Positions 4,381 to 8,530 of a stretch of 8,530 nt of DNA are shown in pieces (the stretch's first letter is position 1; the number at the start of each line of letters is the position of its first letter). This stretch comes from CADDZP01 sp035948135 (GTDB lineage Bacteria; Actinomycetota; Acidimicrobiia; Acidimicrobiales; AC-14), in the NCBI GenBank assembly GCA_035948135.1, contig DASZJL010000210.1, forward strand, positions 1 to 8,530. The letters are read 5' to 3'. The notes below the pieces were generated by a model, which worked only from the letters and a program-made list of their open reading frames with translations, searched no databases and was not told where the DNA came from. A program made the translations under genes and the position numbers.

Positions 4381-4517
4381 CGGGATTGCGCACCCCGCTT
4401 CCGTCCGTACCAGCGGCCGCCCCACATCGTGGAGGACACGACGTAGAAGGCAAAGAACGTGATGAGCAGGGCGATCGCCCCGAGGGCGACGACGAAGATC
4501 CACTGCGCGGTGGTCAT
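4377..4517 (-). CDS. 46-aa single-helix membrane protein at the head of sdhCD
   Basis: A 46-residue protein, MTTAQWIF... to ...RKRGAQSR. Residues 7-27 (IFVVALGAIALLITFFAFYVV) are one hydrophobic helix, followed by SSTMWGGRWYGRKRGAQSR, a basic tail with three aromatic residues that should lie on the cytoplasmic side. It starts 11 nt after the serS stop and overlaps sdhC by 4 nt (GTGA), so it is translated with sdhC. No convincing ribosome site precedes the ATG, consistent with read-on from serS. I do not recognise a named family. Mycobacterial complex II has an extra single-helix subunit, SdhF; this protein could be a comparable small subunit or assembly factor, by position and shape only, not by seen similarity. 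That it is a real gene is supported by its two tight junctions. Confidence 0.72.
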   Translation of the reverse strand: MTTAQWIFVVALGAIALLITFFAFYVVSSTMWGGRWYGRKRGAQSR

Positions 4518-4528
4518 CGGATTTGAAC

Positions 4529-5827
4529 TTAGCGAGGCGGGCGCCGTGCGATCACTTCCGCGCCACGCATGTAGGGCTTGAGGACGTCGGGCACGCGGAC
4601 CGAGCCGTCGGGCTGGCGGTAGGTCTCGGTTACGGCGGCCCAGACGCGGGGCGTGGCCAGGGCCGAGCCGTTGAGGGTGTGGACGAGCTCGGTGCCTTTC
4701 TTCTCCCCCGACGGCCGGTACCGGATGCTCGCCCGGCGAGCCTGGTAGTCGCCGAACCAGCTCACGCTGGACGCCTCCAGCCACATGTCGCAGCCCGGGG
4801 CGTAGACCTCGAGGTCGAACGTGCGCCGCGAGGAGTCGCCGAGGTCGCCCGCCGCCAGGTCGACCACGCGGTAGGCCAGGCCCAGGGCGCGCAGGCTGCC
4901 TTCGCATCGCTCGGTGAGCTCGGCGTGCAGGTCCAGAGCCTGATCCGGGGTGGCGTAGGCGAGGATCTCGACCTTGTCGAACTCGTGGACTCGCAGCAGG
5001 CCGCGGGTGTCTCGGCCCGCGCTGCCCGCTTCCCTGCGGAAGCAGCTGGTGTGGGCCATGAGGCGCAGCGGGAGGTCGTCCTCGTCGAGGATCTCGTCGC
5101 GGTGCAGCGACGTGAGCGGCACCTCGGCGGTCGGAATGCCCCAGAGGTCGTCGCGCTCGATGTGATAGGCGTCGTCCGCGAACTTCGGCAGGTGGCCGGT
5201 GGACACCATGGTGTCGGTGCGCACGAGCGTGGGCGGCCGGATCTCCTCGTAGAGGTCGGCGTTGCGGTCGAGAGCGAGCTGGCAAAGGGCGCGCACGAGG
5301 GTGGCGCCCTCCCCCCGGTACAGCGGGAACATCGAGCCGCTCATGTTCGCCCCTCGCTCGAGGTCGAGGATGCCGAGCTCGGCGCCGATGTCCCAGTGCG
5401 GCACGCGCTGGTGCTCCCCGTAGGCGCCCTCGTCGTAGTTCTCGACGCGGAGGACGACGTTGTCGTCGGCCGTGGTGCCGTCGGGCGCGTCATCAGATGG
5501 GATGTTGGGGACGCGGAGGAGGGTCTCCCGCAACTCGTCGCCCGCCTGTTTGGCGTCGGCCTCGAGGCGCGCCTCTTGCTCGCCGAGGACCTTGCTCTCC
5601 TCCTTCTTGGCCTCGGCCGTCGCGTTGTCGCCCTGCTTGTAAGCCTGGCCGACCTCCTTGGAGATGGCCTTGACGCGGGCCCGTACCTCGTCGCGCTCGG
5701 CGATGGCACGGCGCTGGTGCTCGTCGAGCTCGGCCGCGCGGTCGAGGACCGAGGTGTCGATTCCCCGGCGCGCCAGACCATTCTTGAGCACGTCCAGCTC
5801 GGTGCGCAGCCGCCTGGGGTCGAGCAT
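4529..5827 (-). CDS. serS: Seryl-tRNA synthetase
   Basis: 432 residues, a normal length for bacterial SerRS, which charges tRNA-Ser with serine in the cytoplasm. Residues 1-105 form the N-terminal long antiparallel coiled-coil arm that contacts the tRNA variable arm (RRAIAERDEVRARVKAISKEVG and the charged stretch to about 104). The class II catalytic core follows: EEIRPPTLVRTDTMVSTGHLPKF (about 194-216, motif 1 region), TAEVPL (233-238), motif 2 CFRREAGSAGRDTRG (262-276) with HEFDKVEI, EASSVSWFGDYQARR (351-365), and motif 3 LNGSALATPRVWAAVTETY (385-403) with VPDVLKPYM. ATG at 5827 is preferred over a longer GTG-type reading to 5860, which would overlap the divergent gene; a TACCGT box lies 6 nt before it, fitting a leaderless message. 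It heads the line serS, small protein, sdhC, sdhD. Confidence 0.95.
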   Translation of the reverse strand: MLDPRRLRTELDVLKNGLARRGIDTSVLDRAAELDEHQRRAIAERDEVRARVKAISKEVGQAYKQGDNATAEAKKEESKVLGEQEARLEADAKQAGDELRETLLRVPNIPSDDAPDGTTADDNVVLRVENYDEGAYGEHQRVPHWDIGAELGILDLERGANMSGSMFPLYRGEGATLVRALCQLALDRNADLYEEIRPPTLVRTDTMVSTGHLPKFADDAYHIERDDLWGIPTAEVPLTSLHRDEILDEDDLPLRLMAHTSCFRREAGSAGRDTRGLLRVHEFDKVEILAYATPDQALDLHAELTERCEGSLRALGLAYRVVDLAAGDLGDSSRRTFDLEVYAPGCDMWLEASSVSWFGDYQARRASIRYRPSGEKKGTELVHTLNGSALATPRVWAAVTETYRQPDGSVRVPDVLKPYMRGAEVIARRPPR

Positions 5828-5833
5828 TGGTGG

Positions 5834-5839
5834 ACGGTA
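5834..5839 (-). promoter_or_regulatory. serS: TACCGT -10 box for leaderless serS
   Basis: TACCGT on the - strand fits TANNNT and ends 6 nt before the serS ATG (5827), so transcription would begin at or next to the start codon. No ribosome site is well placed (AAAGGA lies about 15 nt away). It overlaps the opposing box for the ABC operon inside a GGACG-GTAG-CGTCC palindrome (5832-5845). Confidence 0.5.
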
Positions 5840-5843
5840 GCGT
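5838..5843 (+). promoter_or_regulatory. TAGCGT -10 box for leaderless ABC operon
   Basis: TAGCGT on the + strand fits TANNNT and ends 6 nt before the GTG at 5850, the mirror image of the serS box. No ribosome binding site is visible before the GTG. A clear -35 element is not seen, which is usual for this promoter type in actinobacteria. Confidence 0.5.
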
Positions 5844-5849
5844 CCTTTG

Positions 5850-6755
5850 GTGCCCGCCATTGAGGTGCGCGAACTGGTCGTGCGCTACGGCTCACTGGTC
5901 GCCGTCGACCGCCTGTCGTTCACCGCCGAGGCCGGCGAGCTCGTTGCGCTGTTGGGGCCCAACGGGGCGGGCAAGACGTCGACGGTCGAGACGCTCGAGG
6001 GATACCGGCGCGCGTCGGGCGGGAGCGTGCGGGTGCTCGGCCTCGACCCGGTTGCCCAGCACGGCGCGTTGACGCCGCGCATCGGCGTGATGCTGCAGGC
6101 GGGCGGCGTGTACCCGGGGATGCGGGTGATGGAGGCGCTGCGCCTGTTCGCGTCCTACTACGACAATCCCCTGGACGTCGACGAGCTGCTGTCGACAGTC
6201 GGTTTGACGTCGGTGGCGCGCACCGTGTGGCGCCGGCTGTCCGGCGGCGAGCAGCAGCGGCTGTCGCTTGCGCTGGCGCTGATCGGCCGCCCCGCGGTCG
6301 CCTTCCTCGACGAGCCCACGGCCGGCATCGACCCCGCCGGTCGCCAGGTGGTGCGCACGATCGTCCGGTCGCTGCGCGACTCCGGGGTGTGCGTGCTGTT
6401 GACTACCCACGATTTGGAGGACGCCCAGCGGTTGGCCGATCGGGTGCTGATCATCGACCACGGCCGGCTGGTGGCGGGTGGCACGCCAGCCGAGTTGATG
6501 ACGGCGTCGGCCGGCGACGAGATCCGCTTCGGAGCGCCGAGCGGATTGGACGTGGCGTCATTGGGCACGCGCGTTGGTGCCGTTGTCGAAGAAGTGATGC
6601 CCGGCGAGTACCGGGTGGCGGCCGCGGCGGCACCGGCCACGGTGGCGGCTCTGACGGCGTGGCTGGCCGAACAGGACCTGCCCCTCGCCGACCTCCGCGC
6701 CGGCCGCCAGACCCTCGAGGACGTGTTCCTGCGACTCACGGGTCCGTCCGTATGA
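5850..6755 (+). CDS. ABC-2 type exporter, ATP-binding subunit (DrrA-like)
   Basis: 301 residues from GTG (a TTG lies one codon earlier). It energises export by a separate membrane subunit encoded by the next gene. All nucleotide-binding motifs are intact: Walker A GPNGAGKT (36-43), Q-loop Q83 in MLQAGGVYPGM, signature LSGGEQQR (130-137), Walker B VAFLDEP (150-156, D154 and E155), D-loop AGIDPAGR and H-loop H187 (LLTTHDLEDA). A C-terminal region of about 80 residues ends TLEDVFLRLTG, typical of the DrrA/CcmA-like drug and lipid exporter ATPases. The ATGA overlap with the permease gene shows a two-gene operon. Comparable exporter genes lie near ctaB in mycobacteria (Rv1456c-Rv1458c), and here the operon abuts ctaG, but the substrate is unknown. 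Start choice rests on the TAGCGT box and lack of overlap with serS. Confidence 0.9.
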   Translation: MPAIEVRELVVRYGSLVAVDRLSFTAEAGELVALLGPNGAGKTSTVETLEGYRRASGGSVRVLGLDPVAQHGALTPRIGVMLQAGGVYPGMRVMEALRLFASYYDNPLDVDELLSTVGLTSVARTVWRRLSGGEQQRLSLALALIGRPAVAFLDEPTAGIDPAGRQVVRTIVRSLRDSGVCVLLTTHDLEDAQRLADRVLIIDHGRLVAGGTPAELMTASAGDEIRFGAPSGLDVASLGTRVGAVVEEVMPGEYRVAAAAAPATVAALTAWLAEQDLPLADLRAGRQTLEDVFLRLTGPSV

Positions 6756-7483
6756 GGGCGCTGGCGGCGCAGTCTCGGGCGGAGCTCGTGCTCACGTTGC
6801 GGCGTGGGGAGTCGGTGCTGTTGACGCTCGTCATCCCCATCCTGCTGCTGGTGTTCTTCTCGACCGTCGACATCCTGCCCAAGCCGGTCGGCGTGCAGGA
6901 GTCCGTCGACTTCCTGGCGCCCGGCATCCTCGCCCTGGCGGTGATGTCGACGGCCATGGTCGGCCTCGGCATCGCCACCGGCTTCGAGCGCCAGTACGGC
7001 GTGCTGAAGCGGCTGGGCTCGACGCCGCTGGGCCGGCCGCGCCTGCTGGGCGCCAAGACGAACTCGATCATCGCCGTCGAGGTGCTGCAGGTCGCGATCC
7101 TGGTCGCGGTCGCCATCGCCCTGGGCTGGGACCCGCTGCACACGTCGATCGGCGCCGCGGTGGCCGCCATCGTGCTGGGCACGGTCGCCTTCGCCGGCCT
7201 CGGTCTGCTGATGGCCGGCACCCTCCGGGGCGAGGTGGTCCTGGCCGCCGCCAACGGCCTCTACATCCTGCTGCTCCTGCTCGGCGGGATGATCGTCCCC
7301 CTCGGCAAGCTCCCCGCCGTCATCCGCCCCATCGCCCGGGCCCTGCCGGCCGGCGCCCTCTCCGACGCCCTCCACCACTCCCTCGGCGGCGGCCACGTGT
7401 CAGGGTCGGCCTACTGGTTCGTCCTCATTGCCTGGGCCGTCGCCGCCCCGGTGGCGGCCGCGCTGACCTTCCGCTGGGAGTAG
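6752..7483 (+). CDS. ABC-2 type exporter, permease subunit (DrrB-like)
   Basis: 243 residues, the membrane partner of the preceding ATPase. Six hydrophobic segments can be placed at about 21-37, 55-75, 108-125, 131-155, 163-183 and 220-240, the usual topology of the ABC-2 permease family. Characteristic features are an N-terminal amphipathic stretch (AQSRAELVLTLRRGES), an ERQYGVLKRLGSTPL cytoplasmic loop (79-93) which in this family contacts the ATPase, and a GGMIVPLGKLPAVIRPIARALPAGALSDAL segment after helix 5, as in drug-resistance DrrB-like transporters. The ATG overlaps the ATPase stop (ATGA). The last 59 bases overlap the 3' end of ctaG on the other strand. Substrate unknown: drug, lipid or a heme-related molecule are all possible. 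Confidence 0.9.
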   Translation: MRALAAQSRAELVLTLRRGESVLLTLVIPILLLVFFSTVDILPKPVGVQESVDFLAPGILALAVMSTAMVGLGIATGFERQYGVLKRLGSTPLGRPRLLGAKTNSIIAVEVLQVAILVAVAIALGWDPLHTSIGAAVAAIVLGTVAFAGLGLLMAGTLRGEVVLAAANGLYILLLLLGGMIVPLGKLPAVIRPIARALPAGALSDALHHSLGGGHVSGSAYWFVLIAWAVAAPVAAALTFRWE

Positions 7484-8321
7484 GCCCGGTCGGGCCGAGC
7501 TGTTTGAGCTCGCGCTCGACGTCCTCCCAGTAGAGGACCTCGCCGCTGGTCTTCTCTTCGGCGTTGTACCAGCGGAAGAAGATGACGCCGATGATCGTCC
7601 AGAGGTAGAAGCCGCCGAAGATCTTCATGATCAGGCCGGCCACCTGCATGTCGGTCAACGCCGAGATGCCCCACAGCCGCGGCACGTGCTCGTAGAAGTG
7701 GTACAGCGGCGTGGTGCCGAAGGTGAGGAACGATGCCGGCACGGTGGGGACGATCGTCTGCAGGAACAGGTAGAGCATCTTCGTGGGCGGGCGGGCCTGC
7801 GGCACCTCGGGCAACGGCGAGCAGACCGGCAGCCACATCAACAAGGCCGAGACCACGAGTACGGCGTGGGCGACGAAGTGCAGGGGGTGATCGCGCAGGG
7901 TGCCGTCCACGATGAACGGCGCGTGGCTGAGCACGAGGATGACGTTGAACTGGATGAGGTCCGGGATCGGTCGGCCCAGGAAGCGCACCGGACGCAGCAG
8001 CCGCGTCCGCTTCAGCACACTCCGCGCCAGCCACTCCGGCGTCCCCATCAACAGCAGGGGGGCGGCCACGAGCGTCATCAGCAGGTGCTGAATCATGTGG
8101 AAGAAGTAGAGGTACTGCTCGGCCAGGTCGTGGATCGGCCAGTCCGACGCGATCAACAGCACGCCCACGCCGCACGAGAACAGCGTGATCTGCTTGCGGG
8201 TGGCCCCGCCCCGGCGCACCGCGAACAGGTAGGCGATCTCGAGGCCCCCCATCAGCGCCCAGGAGTCCGGGTGCGTGTGCCAGGCCGGGAACCTCGCGAC
8301 TGTCCCGACCGCCCCGAGCAC
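7425..8321 (-). CDS. ctaG: Cytochrome c oxidase assembly protein, caa3-type CtaG family
   Basis: 298 residues, polytopic (about seven membrane helices), of the Caa3_CtaG family needed to assemble the copper/heme centres of caa3-type oxidase in Bacillus. Visible family features: an N-terminal WHTHPDSWAL, YFFHMIQHLLMTLVAAPLLLMG (72-93, with H75 and H79 in the membrane), LSHAPFIVDG, H150 in LHFVAHAVLV, and TPLYHFYEHVPRLWGIS with H208 and H212 as possible metal ligands. The C-terminal tail from about residue 275 is Pro/Arg/Gly-rich and low in family features; its last 19 codons plus the stop are antisense to the ABC permease end. Start GTG has GGGAG 10 nt before it and lies 4 bases after the oxidase subunit IV stop, so it is in one operon with it. 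The start is held in a hairpin, suggesting coupled translation. Confidence 0.88.
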   Translation of the reverse strand: MLGAVGTVARFPAWHTHPDSWALMGGLEIAYLFAVRRGGATRKQITLFSCGVGVLLIASDWPIHDLAEQYLYFFHMIQHLLMTLVAAPLLLMGTPEWLARSVLKRTRLLRPVRFLGRPIPDLIQFNVILVLSHAPFIVDGTLRDHPLHFVAHAVLVVSALLMWLPVCSPLPEVPQARPPTKMLYLFLQTIVPTVPASFLTFGTTPLYHFYEHVPRLWGISALTDMQVAGLIMKIFGGFYLWTIIGVIFFRWYNAEEKTSGEVLYWEDVERELKQLGPTGPTPSGRSARPPPGRRRPRQ

Positions 8322-8334
8322 TACGTCAGTGCTC
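8316..8334 (-). promoter_or_regulatory. Hairpin over the subunit IV stop and the ctaG start
   Basis: GAGCACT (8316-8322) and AGTGCTC (8328-8334) are perfect 7-bp arms around a 5-nt loop. In the - strand message one arm holds part of the GGGAG ribosome site (8332-8336) and the other the ctaG GUG start; the UGA stop of the upstream gene lies in the loop and stem. A ribosome ending the upstream gene would open it, so this looks like a translational coupling device. Confidence 0.5.
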
Positions 8335-8530
8335 CCAGACGTGGAGGCTGGTCAGGGCGATCGTGTACACGGCCACGGCAAGGACGATCCCGGTCACGAA
8401 CAGCCGGCGGAACAGCTTGCTGTCGAAGCGCAGGTGCATGAAGTACAGGCCGACCAGCGCGAACTTGGCGACCATCATGAAGAGCATGAGGGTGATGACG
8501 GCCTTCTCGGCGCCCGAGACGTAATAGATC
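8326..8530 (-). CDS. ctaF: Cytochrome c oxidase subunit IV, C-terminal fragment
   Basis: 68 residues are visible, running off the right edge; the start is outside the window. The sequence has two membrane helices: VITLMLFMMVAKFALVGLYFM then, after HLRFDSKLFRR, LFVTGIVLAVAVYTIAL, ending TSLHVWEH. The 'hVhKFhLVhhhFMHLrFDSrhhr' arrangement with a HLxFD turn is the hallmark of the small bacterial subunit IV of caa3/aa3 oxidases. It is an accessory membrane subunit of terminal oxidase complex IV. It is followed four bases later by ctaG, so the two are co-transcribed; subunits I-III are probably further upstream, beyond the window, by analogy with other actinobacterial clusters. Confidence 0.8.
   Translation of the reverse strand, partial: IYYVSGAEKAVITLMLFMMVAKFALVGLYFMHLRFDSKLFRRLFVTGIVLAVAVYTIALTSLHVWEH

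Noticed and set aside
4381..4503. N-terminal extension of SdhC to an ATG at 4503
   Set aside because: The added residues are an Arg-rich out-of-frame reading of the small membrane protein gene; SdhC homology begins just after the GTG at 4380.
4523..5863. Long + strand open frame opposite serS
   Set aside because: Antisense of a clear seryl-tRNA synthetase; an open antisense frame is expected in GC-rich DNA with strong third-position bias.
6158..7396. 412-codon - strand open frame opposite the ABC exporter genes
   Set aside because: Low-complexity, His/Gln/Gly/Asp-rich translation with no domain, antisense to two well-recognised genes.
7686..8441. 251-codon + strand open frame opposite ctaG and ctaF
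   Set aside because: Composition is that of a shadow frame (Arg, Gln, His, Glu rich) and it runs across the junction of two real genes.

Overview
The window is a GC-rich bacterial chromosome segment, most likely from an actinobacterium and perhaps the class Acidimicrobiia. The basis is high third-position GC, many GTG starts, an F420-type luciferase-like monooxygenase fragment, an actinobacterial-style cytochrome oxidase cluster and TANNNT-type leaderless promoter candidates. The lineage is an inference; there is no rRNA or tRNA here to anchor it.

Left part, + strand (1-2064). The 3' end of an F420-dependent oxidoreductase gene is followed by a small CsbD-family stress protein. That gene has a sigma-B/sigma-F-like promoter (GTTT-N16-GGGTAC) and ends at a strong, probably bidirectional, hairpin terminator that runs into a 17-bp tandem repeat array. 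Next comes a type IB DNA topoisomerase whose reading frame carries an in-frame, highly palindromic insert of about 69 bp (one long outer stem enclosing two hairpins). This insert is the most unusual feature of the window. A small Cys-rich (zinc-ribbon-like) protein is translationally coupled to the topoisomerase.

Middle part, - strand (2061-5827). Reading in the direction of transcription: serS (seryl-tRNA synthetase), a 46-aa single-helix membrane protein, sdhC and sdhD (membrane anchor subunits of succinate dehydrogenase, with no sdhA or sdhB beside them), a 191-bp palindrome-rich gap, and a membrane-anchored protein with a Thr-rich linker and an HExxH motif (putative metallopeptidase). The last gene converges on the zinc-ribbon gene and shares a CTAG stop overlap with it.

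Right part (5828-8530). Only 22 bp separate the serS start from a divergent two-gene ABC-2 exporter operon (ATPase plus permease, ATGA overlap). Those 22 bp hold back-to-back TANNNT boxes, each exactly 6 nt from a start codon, which suggests two leaderless divergent transcripts. The permease gene converges on, and overlaps by 59 bp, a CtaG-type cytochrome oxidase assembly gene. Upstream of ctaG is the 3' end of cytochrome c oxidase subunit IV; a hairpin spans the subunit IV stop codon and the ctaG start.

Taken together the right two thirds is a respiratory and housekeeping neighbourhood (succinate dehydrogenase anchors, oxidase subunit and assembly factor, exporter, serS). The left third is a stress/DNA-topology group. 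No prophage, CRISPR array, RNA gene or insertion sequence with a transposase was seen.
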